From CAISCU01 sp051861545 (GTDB lineage: Bacteria; Bacteroidota; Bacteroidia; UKL13-3), in contig JBIMKP010000001.1 in the NCBI GenBank assembly GCA_051861545.1, forward strand, positions 248,001-312,000: DNA of 64,000 nucleotides, read 5' to 3'. Below are positions 43,656-53,155 of this stretch, piece by piece. Under the pieces are notes generated by a model. The model had not been told where the DNA came from. It did no database searches and was given only the letters and a program-made list of their open reading frames with translations. Numbering within the stretch: the first letter of the stretch is position 1; each line of letters opens with the position of its first letter. The translations under genes and the position numbers were made by a program.

Positions 43656-44075
43656 TTGAAGCAACAACAATTAGATTTTGAAGCAGACGTTGATTTCCTC
43701 CTGATTGGAATTGTTACTAATCAAACAATCAGTAGATTAGGTTGGTTAATTAACCAAAAATCTGGTTTGGATTTTAGCAGAATAGAGGATTTAGAATTAC
43801 CAGATTTTAATCCAGCTGCTAATTCTGGCTTCTCTAAATTGGATTATTTTGATGAAGAAAACCACCTACATTTTTCTTTAATAGCAAATAAAGAATTTGG
43901 AGAAATACTGAGTCCAGACCTAAAACAATTCGACTTTTTAATGGTATTAAGAGGTGGAATTGAGTTTTTTGAAGAAAATAATTTCTTAACACAGCTTCGA
44001 AAAATCTCTGAAATTAGATTGGCTGCTACAATCAATCAACCCAAAGTAAAAAATAAATTAAGTTGGATAGTATAA
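43656..44075 (+). CDS. IPExxxVDY family protein
   Basis: 139 residues from a TTG start. LDFEADVDFLLIGIVTNQTI, then SRLGWLINQKSGLDFSR, and FDFLMVLRGGIEFFEENNFL with the closing SEIRLAATINQPKVKNKLSW match the small family named IPExxxVDY, found in Bacteroidota next to pyruvate kinase. The eponymous motif itself is not well conserved here. The function is unknown. The pyk start follows the stop by 1 base, so the two are translationally linked, and a link with pyruvate kinase is likely. Confidence 0.8.
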   Translation: MKQQQLDFEADVDFLLIGIVTNQTISRLGWLINQKSGLDFSRIEDLELPDFNPAANSGFSKLDYFDEENHLHFSLIANKEFGEILSPDLKQFDFLMVLRGGIEFFEENNFLTQLRKISEIRLAATINQPKVKNKLSWIV

Positions 44076-44076
44076 T

Positions 44077-45516
44077 ATGACAAACAATAGCATTTTTAAC
44101 AGAACCAAAATTATTGCCACAATTGGTCCGGCAACCAGTAGTTACGAAAACCTTAGAAAAATTGTAGAGGCAGGTGTTGATGTTTGCCGCCTAAATTTTT
44201 CTCATGGTTCATATGATGATCACCAACAAGTAATTGATAATATTAGAAAAGTAAGAGAAGATTTAAATGCGCATGTTGCTATTTTACTCGATTTACAAGG
44301 TCCAAAACTTCGTGTAGGTGAAATGGAAAATGGTAGAATAGAAATTATCCAAGATTCTATTCTTGAAATTAGTACAGAAAAATGCATCGGAACGCCAGAA
44401 AGAATTTATGTTAATTTTGATAGCCTACCAAAAGATATCAATGCCGGTGAAAGAATTTTGTTAGATGATGGAAAACTTGAATTAAAAGTTGTTGAAACGA
44501 ACCGTAAAAATTTAATTAAAACCAAAGTAATTGTTGGTGGTGTACTTACAAATAAAAAAGGTTTCAATCTTCCTGATACAAGACTTTCTATTCCATCAAT
44601 GACTCAAAAAGACTTAGATGATTTGAAATTTGGCTTAGAAAACAAAGTTGAATGGGTAGCTCTAAGTTTTGTTAGAAATGCTGATGATGTTATTTTCATT
44701 AAAAATATTATTGAACTGAACGATTGGAAACCTAGGATTGTAGCTAAAGTTGAAAAGCCTGAAGCTGTTACAAATATTGACCGAATTGTACAAGTTACAG
44801 ATGCTGTGATGGTTGCCCGTGGTGATTTAGGCGTTGAAATGCCTATGGAACAGGTTCCAGTAATTCAAAAAATGATTGTAAAAAAATGTATTGAATTATC
44901 AAAACCAGTAATCATTGCAACTCAAATGATGGAAAGCATGATTACAAACGCAGTTCCAACTCGTGCTGAGGTAAATGATATTGCAAATGCCGTAATGGAT
45001 GGCGCTGATGCGGTTATGTTAAGTGCAGAAACTTCTGTTGGAGCTTATCCTGTGCAGGCAATTACTTACATGCGTAAAACAATTGCTGAAGTTGAACTAA
45101 AAACAAATGCACCTTATTTTAAAGGAAAACGTCCGGATGAAAATTCTCCAACTTTTATCTCCGACGAAATTCTTTTTACTGCTGTTAGAATTTCAGACCA
45201 TTTAAAAGCACATGCTGTAGTTGGTATGACTTTCTCTGGATACTCGGCATATAGATTGGCTAGTTACAGACCAAAAGCACCAATTTTTATTTTTACTACC
45301 AATCCTCGTTTATTAAATACTCTTAGTTTGGTTTGGGGAATTAGAGGATTTCTTTACAGAGGCTTTGAAAGTACAGATGCTTCTTTAAATGATATCAACG
45401 ATCAATTGGTAAAAATGGGCTATGTTAAACCAGGAGAAATTGTAATTAATACTGCAAGTATGCCAATTACAGAGCGCTCAAGAACAAATGCTGTTAAAAT
45501 TACTGAAATTAAATAA
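44077..45516 (+). CDS. pyk: Pyruvate kinase
   Basis: 479 residues. TKIIATIGPATSSYENLRKI and VCRLNFSHGSYDDH are at the N-terminus. LDLQGPKLRVG, the catalytic Lys in PRIVAKVEKPEAVTNID and VMVARGDLGVEMPMEQVPVI follow, as does ATQMMESMITNAVPTRAEVN. The C-terminal allosteric domain starts near residue 350 (DEILFTAVRISDHLKAHAVV). It converts phosphoenolpyruvate and ADP to pyruvate and ATP. It is downstream of the IPExxxVDY gene in a close pair. Confidence 0.97.
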   Translation: MTNNSIFNRTKIIATIGPATSSYENLRKIVEAGVDVCRLNFSHGSYDDHQQVIDNIRKVREDLNAHVAILLDLQGPKLRVGEMENGRIEIIQDSILEISTEKCIGTPERIYVNFDSLPKDINAGERILLDDGKLELKVVETNRKNLIKTKVIVGGVLTNKKGFNLPDTRLSIPSMTQKDLDDLKFGLENKVEWVALSFVRNADDVIFIKNIIELNDWKPRIVAKVEKPEAVTNIDRIVQVTDAVMVARGDLGVEMPMEQVPVIQKMIVKKCIELSKPVIIATQMMESMITNAVPTRAEVNDIANAVMDGADAVMLSAETSVGAYPVQAITYMRKTIAEVELKTNAPYFKGKRPDENSPTFISDEILFTAVRISDHLKAHAVVGMTFSGYSAYRLASYRPKAPIFIFTTNPRLLNTLSLVWGIRGFLYRGFESTDASLNDINDQLVKMGYVKPGEIVINTASMPITERSRTNAVKITEIK

Positions 45517-45523
45517 ATCGGAA

Positions 45524-45913
45524 ATGAATTCTCTTAAAATCGCACTTATCGCTTTTGTTTTATTAAGTGTTTTTGCTTGTAAAAAAACCGAAACTGCAAC
45601 CCAACTCGAAAATGATATCATCACAAATGATACTTCTCAATTCAACGGAAGACTTTATGTTACTCCATATAATGCTGAAGGAACTCTTAAATTAACTAAT
45701 ACTGATGTTTATATTTACGTTAGTTACGAAGATTTAAAAAGAAACCTTCCTTTGAATGCCATTTCAACTGGAAGTTTTAATAGTCAAGCAGATTTTGGTT
45801 TTTTATTACAAGGTAATTATTATATAAGAGCCACTAAAGATGGAAAAGCCGATACCTCTTTGGTACAGGTTTTAAGCAGAAGAAGCGTTTTCAAAAACAT
45901 GTTTTTAAGGTAA
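45524..45913 (+). CDS. Small lipoprotein of unknown function
   Basis: 129 residues from the ATG at 45524. A longer frame would overlap the pyk end and hide the signal. The lipoprotein signal has lipobox VFAC with Cys19. The rest is a beta-rich domain (QFNGRLYVTPYNAEGTLKLT, NTDVYIYVSYEDLKR, YYIRATKDGKADTSLVQVLS) that looks like a carboxypeptidase-regulatory-like sandwich. It begins 7 bases after the pyk stop and lies 5 bases before the DUF2480 gene, so it may be in the same transcript. The role is unknown. Confidence 0.75.
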   Translation: MNSLKIALIAFVLLSVFACKKTETATQLENDIITNDTSQFNGRLYVTPYNAEGTLKLTNTDVYIYVSYEDLKRNLPLNAISTGSFNSQADFGFLLQGNYYIRATKDGKADTSLVQVLSRRSVFKNMFLR

Positions 45914-45918
45914 AAAAA

Positions 45919-46434
45919 ATGGTTGAATTAGATTTGATAGAAAATAAAGTTGCTGCAAGTGGTTTAATTACGCTTAATCTAGAGGATTTTTACCACTCTG
46001 GAGAACGCATTCATTTTGATATCAAAGATTTTCTTTTCCGCGAAATGATACTTAAAGAAAAAGATTTTAGAGAACATGTAAAATCATACAATTGGGAACA
46101 ATTCAAAGGAAAAAACATTGCGTTTTATTGCTCAACTGATGCAATTATTCCAACTTGGGCCTTTATGCTTCTTGGAATTGCCGTTGAACCATTTGCTAAT
46201 AGATATGTATTTGGAAGTTTAGAAAACCTTGAATCTATTTTATTTCAAGATGCTTTGAACCAAATTAAACCAGAAGATTATAAAGACCAAAGAGTAATAA
46301 TAAAAGGATGTAGTCATGTGCCAGTTCCAATTCATGCGTATGTTGAAATAACCCACAAACTACTTCCTTTTGCAAAAAGCTTGATGTATGGCGAAGCATG
46401 CAGCAATGTTCCTTTATATAAAAAGAAAGTTTAA
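45919..46434 (+). CDS. DUF2480 family protein
   Basis: 171 residues. It matches DUF2480 throughout: IENKVAASGLITLNLEDFYH, DIKDFLFREMILKEKDFREH, VKSYNWEQFKGKNIAFYCST, DAIIPTWAFMLLG and VIIKGCSHVPVPIHAYVEI, with the closing MYGEACSNVPLYK. The family is confined largely to Bacteroidota. The conserved Cys and His residues (CSTDAIIP, GCSHVPVP, GEACSNVP) suggest a metal or thiol site, but no function is known. Its stop overlaps the stop of the convergent gene by 4 bases. Confidence 0.88.
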   Translation: MVELDLIENKVAASGLITLNLEDFYHSGERIHFDIKDFLFREMILKEKDFREHVKSYNWEQFKGKNIAFYCSTDAIIPTWAFMLLGIAVEPFANRYVFGSLENLESILFQDALNQIKPEDYKDQRVIIKGCSHVPVPIHAYVEITHKLLPFAKSLMYGEACSNVPLYKKKV

Positions 46435-48044
46435 TTTTTATTCTTCTTCTTTTTATACTCTATTACCAAATCTTGATTTGGTTTTAAGTATTCCTTTTCT
46501 TCTTTATGAAAGATTGCTTTTTCTTTTCCAATCCAATTTATGTGATATGAATTGTTTGATGCCGTTAGCACAAATCTTCCTCCTTGGGTATTTTGGGCAT
46601 TTACATTCACAAAATTTTGTCGGTATAAAAAGGTATCAACTTTATTGGCTTTCACCCATAAAAAATACCTTTCGGGTTCGTCTTCCAATTGTTCTATGGT
46701 TCTAGAAAGAAGTACCAAATTCTTTCCAGTTTGAATAGAAAAATAATCTAAAACATTAGCGCTCAATGCAACGTAATCATGAGGCTTCACATACATTTCA
46801 TTCCAAGCAAACGGATAAGGACAAGGATGCAAAACATCGAACTCCCTAAACATACATTGGTTAAAATAGAGCAATAAAAAAACGTGGTTCGAAGTTCGAT
46901 TTACAAAATAGAATTTTTCGGGAGTTTTAGGCAATTCTTGATTAAAACTTCCTCTTTGTGACTTTCTAAGATAATCACCAGTTTTTAATGGAATGACACT
47001 ATCTAATTTAAACTTATATCCTGCCAATTTTGCCATTCTACTTGATTCTGAATTGATAACTAAACTATCAGTTTTTGAAACATAATTATAAGCTATTCTT
47101 CCTGAAACAACATCTCTATTTGCCTTAAATTGAGTTTCAATATCTCGGCCATACCCAAAACCCTCTTCAGTAGGCATTTTAAAAGGTTTTGGTAAACTAG
47201 GTTTATGAGTTGAAGCTAAGTAAATAATTGGGCCAAAAATTATTCCTAAAATTACCAAAATCGAAATCAACATTACTTTATAACTACCACCAGCATTCAT
47301 GGTAGTAGCCATAATATTCAATGCTAATACAAAATCATCTCTGTCGTATTCATTCAAATTAAGCAGAACCGAATCTGCAAAATCCATTCCCTTTGTATAA
47401 TAGCTATGCTTGTTATAAAACGACAATAAATCATGAACCAAACGAGTTAACTCATCATCTTTATGATAAGCCAAAACCATGTAGAAATACCTATTTCTTG
47501 CAAAATTGATGCGCTTCTCAAGCAAGTTCTCTGGAGGCAATTGCTTAAAAGTTTCGATAACATATTCGAATTTTGCCTTTAAAAGTATTGTTAACTTCTG
47601 TTTGAAGCTAGCAGAAAAAATTTGTTCTGCTAAATGCCATCTAAAAATTTCAACAATCTGGTTCGAAGAAAAACACTTCTGCACTTTATCTAAAAAATCA
47701 TCAGCCAAACATTCTTCAAAGAACAATTTAACTCTTTCTAAATCTTCTTTATCAACCGGATAAAATGAAATAAATTCTGTGCCTTTAAACTTTATACCTT
47801 GAGATAAATGATATAACATCTCATCGGTATAAAAACAAACTATTGCACGATGATGCTTTCTTATTGCAGTTAAAATGTTTTCATTAGCTTGATTATCATA
47901 GGAAGCCGACATTTTACTTCGGGCCTTTAATTTTTTCTCGAGCCTAATAATACCCTTCTCATCTAAATCACCAATATTATCACGGTTGATGCCTAATTCT
48001 TCAAGAATCAAAAAAAATTCAGGAACAATGGGCTGGTGATTCAT
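46431..48044 (-). CDS. Membrane protein of unknown function, divergent from an Hsp70
   Basis: 537 residues from the ATG at 48044 (MNHQPIVPEFFLILEELGIN). An upstream frame adds 16 residues rich in Leu, Arg and Lys. The N-terminal half (about 1-250) is predicted helical and cytoplasmic, with many acidic and basic residues. One hydrophobic segment (VMLISILVILGIIFGPIIYL, about 262-282) is followed by a C-terminal half that ends in a Lys-rich tail. It diverges from the Hsp70-like gene with 92 bases between starts, so the two may share regulation. I do not recognise the family and see no catalytic motif. Confidence 0.65.
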   Translation of the reverse strand: MNHQPIVPEFFLILEELGINRDNIGDLDEKGIIRLEKKLKARSKMSASYDNQANENILTAIRKHHRAIVCFYTDEMLYHLSQGIKFKGTEFISFYPVDKEDLERVKLFFEECLADDFLDKVQKCFSSNQIVEIFRWHLAEQIFSASFKQKLTILLKAKFEYVIETFKQLPPENLLEKRINFARNRYFYMVLAYHKDDELTRLVHDLLSFYNKHSYYTKGMDFADSVLLNLNEYDRDDFVLALNIMATTMNAGGSYKVMLISILVILGIIFGPIIYLASTHKPSLPKPFKMPTEEGFGYGRDIETQFKANRDVVSGRIAYNYVSKTDSLVINSESSRMAKLAGYKFKLDSVIPLKTGDYLRKSQRGSFNQELPKTPEKFYFVNRTSNHVFLLLYFNQCMFREFDVLHPCPYPFAWNEMYVKPHDYVALSANVLDYFSIQTGKNLVLLSRTIEQLEDEPERYFLWVKANKVDTFLYRQNFVNVNAQNTQGGRFVLTASNNSYHINWIGKEKAIFHKEEKEYLKPNQDLVIEYKKKKNKN

Positions 48045-48136
48045 TATTCTGAGCCAAATCTTTCTTAAAAAAATTCTTATTTTTAGTAACAAAATAGGTT
48101 AATTGGGGAATAAAATATCTCTTTGAAATAATAAAA

Positions 48137-50557
48137 ATGCAACATACAATAAATTTTGGTATTGATTTAGGAACAACCAATTCCGCCATTGGATTTTACA
48201 AGCAAGGTAAAGCCATCATTCTTAAAAACCCAAAAGGTTTCAGAGAATTATTACCCTCTGCCGTTGCATTTAAAAATGGAAGGGTTTTAGTGGGAGAAAA
48301 AGCCTTGGAATTGTTGCAATCTAATCCTGGAAATGTTTTCACAAGCTTTAAAAGAAGTATGGGAACTGATGCAGAATATCTTATTCAAAATTCTGATATC
48401 AAAACAAATCCGCTAGAACTTTCTGCTGAAATTCTAAAAGCACTTATTGGATTTGAACAGGATTCTCAAATTAGTTCATCTGTGATTACAATTCCCGCTT
48501 CATTTGATACCGTGCAATCAAATGCTACCAAAAAAGCGGGTGAATTGGCCGGATTAAAAGAAGTTGTTTTGTTACAAGAGCCAGTTGCTGCATGTTTAGC
48601 TTATGCTAACGAAAATGCATTAGATATGGAAAAACTTCAAAGGTGGTTGGTTTACGATTTTGGCGGGGGAACTTTTGATAGTGCTTTGGTTGAAATCAAT
48701 CAACGTGAATTAAAAGTAAAAAATCACCTTGGAAATAATTTTTTAGGTGGATTTGATATCGATTTAAGTTTGATGCAAAAAATTGTACTTCCACAAATTC
48801 CTCAAGAGAAACTTTTATCTATTAAACCTGAACAAAAAAAGGCATTTGAAGAATACCTCTTACATCAAATAGAAGAAGCAAAAAAAGAGCTTTCATTAAA
48901 ACAAGAAACAAGCATAGAAATTGAATTTGATGAGCTCGATATTTTTACTGAATTCACATTAAGCAGAAGCACATTTAATGAAATAGTAAAACCTTATTTC
49001 GATGAATCTGTGCAATTAATGGAAGAAATGTTACAAGCCTCTTCATTTACTTATAGCGATTTAGACAGAATAGTTTTGGTTGGAGGCACAACTTATATTC
49101 CATACATCAGAGAGCAATTAAAAGTAATATCAGGATTGGTAATCGACAGTAGCATAGACCCTACAACTGCTGTTGTTAAAGGTGCTACTTATTATGCCGG
49201 AACTAAACCTTCTAATATCAACTTAAACGAAGAAAAACAAGTTGAAAGCTTACAAATACAATTGGTTTATGAAAGCAGCACCAGAGATGATGAGGAATTG
49301 TTGAGTTTTAAATCAGCCTTAGATTTTTTAGGGTTTTACGAAATTATAAGACTCAACGATTCTAAAAGTTTGGGAATGGAAGTTTTTAAGAATGAAGCTG
49401 AGGTTTTTGTTCCCATTATTAGCTCTGAACTCAACCAATTCAGACTTATTATTTATAACAAACAAAAGCAAAAAGTAAATACTCAAGAAATCAGTATTTC
49501 ACATGGTTTGTATAGTGTAAGCGGACAACCTTTACCAGCAGATATTTGTTTAGAATTAGATAGTGGAGAAGAAGACACTTTTTTAGAACCAGTTTTCTTG
49601 AAAAACAATTTATTACCATTAAAGAAAACCATTTATAAAACCCTATCGAAAACTGTAGTTGCAGGTTCGGATGATGCTGTTTTTATTAATGTTCTGGAAG
49701 GAAGAAGAGGTACATTACCAGCTTCTAACCTTAGTATTGGTTTGATATCAATAAAAGGTAAATTATTAAAACACGATTTAGTAAAAGGAACTCCGATTGA
49801 ACTTGATATACGCATTTCAGAATCAAGAGATTTAACTATAAATGTTTTGGTTCCTTCATCCGACTTGGAATTAAAAAGCACTTTCAATCCTCATATAAAA
49901 ATTGCAGATTTAGAAAAAATTGAACTTGATATTGAAATAGCTGTTAAGAAAATTGCCAACCAAATAACAATTGCACTACAAGAGCAAGAATTTGATTTGG
50001 CCAATCAGTTACAAAGTACCGCCAATAAACTAGAACTCCTGCTAAAGGAAGATACAGAACAACCTTATAAACTCGACGAAAAAAAGAGAAGTTTGTTAAA
50101 GGAATTAGATAAACTAAATCGCAGCACTAAACTTCAAAAAGTTATTGAAGAATGGGAGCAAAATAAACTTGCGATTGAAGGAATAAAAGATGATGCAAAT
50201 GGGGCTAATAAAGATAAAATAACACAAATTTTATCTATCGAAAAAGAGTTATTAAATTCTGGAGATTATTACTGGATTAAAAAAATGAATAAGGAACTTG
50301 ATTCTTTATTTAACGAAATTTATTATTCCATCGACAAAAACTATGTTTCGGTATTTTTGAGTTTAAGAAATATGGATTTGAGTTTTTATACCAATCCTGA
50401 TAAAGCCTTGAAATTATTCGATAATGGTGAAAAAGCTCTTTTAGACCAAAACTATGCCTTAGTAAGAGAAATTTCATATTACCTACTTTCATTGATTCAC
50501 AAGGAACATTTGAAAAATGAAGAGCCTGCATTAAAGGCAATTATTGGAATAAAATAA
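48137..50557 (+). CDS. Hsp70-family protein with divergent C-terminal region
   Basis: 806 residues. The N-terminal ATPase domain has the phosphate 1 loop GIDLGTTNSAIGF (8-20), phosphate 2 loop VYDFGGGTFDSALVE (172-186) and the adenosine motif VLVGGTTYIPYI near 315. From about residue 370 the sequence leaves the DnaK pattern. There is no recognisable substrate-binding sandwich, but an acidic middle part and a long helical C-terminal part (about 600-800). The length exceeds DnaK (about 640) by about 170 residues. It may be a specialised chaperone acting with the divergent membrane protein, but this is inference. Confidence 0.85.
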   Translation: MQHTINFGIDLGTTNSAIGFYKQGKAIILKNPKGFRELLPSAVAFKNGRVLVGEKALELLQSNPGNVFTSFKRSMGTDAEYLIQNSDIKTNPLELSAEILKALIGFEQDSQISSSVITIPASFDTVQSNATKKAGELAGLKEVVLLQEPVAACLAYANENALDMEKLQRWLVYDFGGGTFDSALVEINQRELKVKNHLGNNFLGGFDIDLSLMQKIVLPQIPQEKLLSIKPEQKKAFEEYLLHQIEEAKKELSLKQETSIEIEFDELDIFTEFTLSRSTFNEIVKPYFDESVQLMEEMLQASSFTYSDLDRIVLVGGTTYIPYIREQLKVISGLVIDSSIDPTTAVVKGATYYAGTKPSNINLNEEKQVESLQIQLVYESSTRDDEELLSFKSALDFLGFYEIIRLNDSKSLGMEVFKNEAEVFVPIISSELNQFRLIIYNKQKQKVNTQEISISHGLYSVSGQPLPADICLELDSGEEDTFLEPVFLKNNLLPLKKTIYKTLSKTVVAGSDDAVFINVLEGRRGTLPASNLSIGLISIKGKLLKHDLVKGTPIELDIRISESRDLTINVLVPSSDLELKSTFNPHIKIADLEKIELDIEIAVKKIANQITIALQEQEFDLANQLQSTANKLELLLKEDTEQPYKLDEKKRSLLKELDKLNRSTKLQKVIEEWEQNKLAIEGIKDDANGANKDKITQILSIEKELLNSGDYYWIKKMNKELDSLFNEIYYSIDKNYVSVFLSLRNMDLSFYTNPDKALKLFDNGEKALLDQNYALVREISYYLLSLIHKEHLKNEEPALKAIIGIK

Positions 50558-50671
50558 GGCCTTATGTGAAACTTAAACTTAATAATCAAAGAGAATATAA
50601 ACCTAATCCTTTGTTTATTGTAGTCGGCTTGCTTTCCTTTGAAGGAATATTTAGAATTATCAAGAAGTACT

Positions 50672-51277
50672 ATGTCGTTTATCTATCAAATAAAATTAGG
50701 CGGAGTTAACAACCTCTCAGATGCTAGATTTGCTGCTGCCGTTGGGATTAACTATATCGGATTTAGTTTTAACCCTTCAAATCCTGCTTATATCCCACCA
50801 ATAAAAGCAAAAGAAATTATTGATTGGACAAGTGGTTCTCATATTGTAGGAGAGTTTGGTGAACAGGATTTAGAAGAAATTCAAACTATTTCTGAATTGC
50901 TCAATATTGATATAATTGAGCTTGAAAACGATTTACTTCCAGATGAATTAGGCTCATTTGAATTACCTATCATCAAAAAAATTAGTTTAAATGACTTCAA
51001 TCCTGAAATGTTCTTCCAACTAATAAATGCTTATACAGGTAAAGTGCAGTCTTTTCACTTTTACGATTGGGAACATTTGCTAATTAAAAATACCGGACTT
51101 TTAAAAGAGGTAAAAGAACAGGTGTTTATCGACTTAAACCCAAATTTAGAAAACTGGAAAACGGTTCTTGCTGAAATTAATCCATTTGGTATTCATTTAA
51201 GTGGCGAAAACGAAGAAAAAACCGGCATCCGTGATTTTGATGAATTAAACGATTTAATCGAACAACTTACGCTCTAA
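50672..51277 (+). CDS. TrpF-like (phosphoribosylanthranilate isomerase fold) protein lacking catalytic Cys
   Basis: 201 residues from the ATG at 50672. It follows the TrpF outline: IKLGGVNNLSDARFAAAVGI, NYIGFSFNPSNPAYIPPIKA, HIVGEFGEQDLEEIQTI, FHFYDWEHLL and INPFGIHLSGENEEKTGIRD, each at the expected place in a short TIM barrel. The usual KICGI, with the catalytic base Cys, reads KLGGV here. The phosphate-binding DVSSGVE segment reads HLSGENE. No trp genes are nearby. True isomerase activity is therefore doubtful. The stop overlaps the next start (TAATG). Confidence 0.75.
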   Translation: MSFIYQIKLGGVNNLSDARFAAAVGINYIGFSFNPSNPAYIPPIKAKEIIDWTSGSHIVGEFGEQDLEEIQTISELLNIDIIELENDLLPDELGSFELPIIKKISLNDFNPEMFFQLINAYTGKVQSFHFYDWEHLLIKNTGLLKEVKEQVFIDLNPNLENWKTVLAEINPFGIHLSGENEEKTGIRDFDELNDLIEQLTL

Positions 51278-52824
51278 TGGAAAAGTTATATTTGGTGTTA
51301 TCACACAAAATTTTGCGATATGTATTTTTAATTGGCTTATTACTTTTATGCGTTTACCAATTAAAAAAATATAAGCCCTACCCTACCGGTGATGCACTTG
51401 AATATAGCTTAGTAACAGAAGCACTGTTTCAGCACCACAGCCCTGATATTTTACCAAGTGATATTCTTACATTCAAAGAATCTACAGAAAAAAACAGACC
51501 CTGGAATGAAGTAGGAAAAAATGAATGGTATAATGTTTTTAAAGATAGTATTCAGACTTTTAAAAATGGCTCAAATACCCTTTTAAAGACCGATTTTCAT
51601 GGCATAACCGGCAATGAAAACAGAAAGGTTTACAGTATACATTTTATTTCCTATTCCATTTTAGCTTTGCCTTTTAGAATCGTTTTCGAAATAATAAATG
51701 TTGAACCATTAAAAGCATTTATCGCTTTAAATATGTTCATTATGCTTTTGGTAGTGGCATACATTTTATTCTTTTTAAAAGCCGAAAATCAATTAAAAAT
51801 TCCTCTTAGTTTACTATTTATAATTTCACCATTAAGTTGGTATATCTCCTGGGTTCATGCCGATTATTTTATTGCTGCATTAGCATGTTTAAGCATCTTA
51901 CTTTATGCCGATAAAAGGTATTATTTATCGATTTTAGTGATGGCTATCGCAGCTACACAAAATCAAACTTTTGTATTGACAACAGCAGCAATGGGATTTA
52001 AATTATGGATGGACTCAAAGTACTCATTCAAAACATTTGTACGCTTATTGATTCCTGCAGTAATTTGTGTTTTACATCCTATTTACAACAAGATTCTTTT
52101 TAATGAATGGAGCTTAATCACATTTTTTAAGTATACAGATAGTGCCAATATCTCAATTAAAAGATTCTTCAGTTTTTTCTTCGACTTAAACCAAGGAATG
52201 ATTATAGCATTTCCAGTTTGGATCTTACTTGGAAGCTATTTTCTTATAAAATCAAAAAAACAGATAAAAGACATTTTTTCAACTGAGCTAGTTTTTGTTT
52301 TAATCATCTTAATAAGCATAATTCCAAGTTTATCATTCAATGCATGGAACCTTGGTCAGGCAGTTGTTAGCAGGTATGCCATTTGGTTTGGAGCAATATT
52401 GATGGGTTATGTGCTTTCAAAATCTGCCTTGTTCAAAAATGGAATATTGATACTATTAGTACTTCAACTGAGTTTGAGTTTATTCGTTTTTAAAAAGAAA
52501 GGTTTTTTTATTCCTGAATGGGACAATGAAGAAATAAAACCACATGTAACCTGGATTTGGAATAAGTTTCCAAACTTGTATAATCCGGAGCCAAAAATAT
52601 TTTATGAAAGAACGCAGAAGAAATGGCTTGATGTTGTGAATCCAAGCGGATTTCCAGCCTATTATACCAATTCATCAAACGGAATAATTACTAAAGTTCT
52701 GGTGCATAAAAACCAACCTGAATCACTTTTATACCCGGGTTCAGATAGCAGCAATGTTCAAACAATAATGGCTGAATTAAATTTTGACCATAGAGGTTTT
52801 GCATATTATCATCCAAAAAATTAG
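51277..52824 (+). CDS. Polytopic membrane protein, possible glycosyltransferase
   Basis: 515 residues. It has about 10 hydrophobic segments (for example YVFLIGLLLLCVYQL, AFIALNMFIMLLVVAYILFF, LSILVMAIAATQNQTFVLTT and MIIAFPVWILLGSYFLI) and a soluble C-terminal portion of about 100 residues. An early loop contains TGDALEYSLVTEALFQHHSP, resembling the first periplasmic loop of GT-C glycosyltransferases, where an acidic residue is catalytic. The family is not recognised for certain. It is translationally coupled to the TrpF-like gene, but no functional link is evident. Confidence 0.65.
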   Translation: MEKLYLVLSHKILRYVFLIGLLLLCVYQLKKYKPYPTGDALEYSLVTEALFQHHSPDILPSDILTFKESTEKNRPWNEVGKNEWYNVFKDSIQTFKNGSNTLLKTDFHGITGNENRKVYSIHFISYSILALPFRIVFEIINVEPLKAFIALNMFIMLLVVAYILFFLKAENQLKIPLSLLFIISPLSWYISWVHADYFIAALACLSILLYADKRYYLSILVMAIAATQNQTFVLTTAAMGFKLWMDSKYSFKTFVRLLIPAVICVLHPIYNKILFNEWSLITFFKYTDSANISIKRFFSFFFDLNQGMIIAFPVWILLGSYFLIKSKKQIKDIFSTELVFVLIILISIIPSLSFNAWNLGQAVVSRYAIWFGAILMGYVLSKSALFKNGILILLVLQLSLSLFVFKKKGFFIPEWDNEEIKPHVTWIWNKFPNLYNPEPKIFYERTQKKWLDVVNPSGFPAYYTNSSNGIITKVLVHKNQPESLLYPGSDSSNVQTIMAELNFDHRGFAYYHPKN

Positions 52825-52938
52825 AAGGAATTTTAACTTTCATATTTACAAACGGTAACACTTACTTGTAAATTGGGCCAACTTAAAATATTTATTAGGA
52901 CTTATTATCAAACAATTAAACTTTAAAAAGAACCCATT

Positions 52939-53148
52939 TTGAATAAAACCTTATTACAGAAAACCCTTTGGTTTTACATACCAATTGCATTGGTAATTGA
53001 CCCTTGTTTAAAATATTTCTGGGGTGATGGAATTTTTGATTTGAGGTATTTTGTAACCCAAACACTCAGTTACATTCCCACTAGTTTTATATTGGCATAC
53101 ATTTCAATGAAGCTTTCATCTTATACAAAGCCAATTGGTAAAAAATAG
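52939..53148 (+). CDS. Small membrane protein
   Basis: 69 residues from a TTG start. It has two hydrophobic stretches (TLWFYIPIALVIDPCLKYF and the later FVTQTLSYIPTSFILAYISM) and a basic C-terminus (SYTKPIGKK). No family is recognised. It is the only open frame in this part on the plus strand, and base use is like that of its neighbours, so it is plausibly real. The region just upstream (52825-52938) shows only a short TTTACAA...TTGTAAA inverted repeat. Confidence 0.45.
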   Translation: MNKTLLQKTLWFYIPIALVIDPCLKYFWGDGIFDLRYFVTQTLSYIPTSFILAYISMKLSSYTKPIGKK

Positions 53149-53155
53149 TAATCTT

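Noticed and set aside
52850..52880. TTTACAA...TTGTAAA inverted repeat
   Set aside because: Only 7 bases per arm in AT-rich DNA, with no T run and no second copy seen. It could occur by chance.
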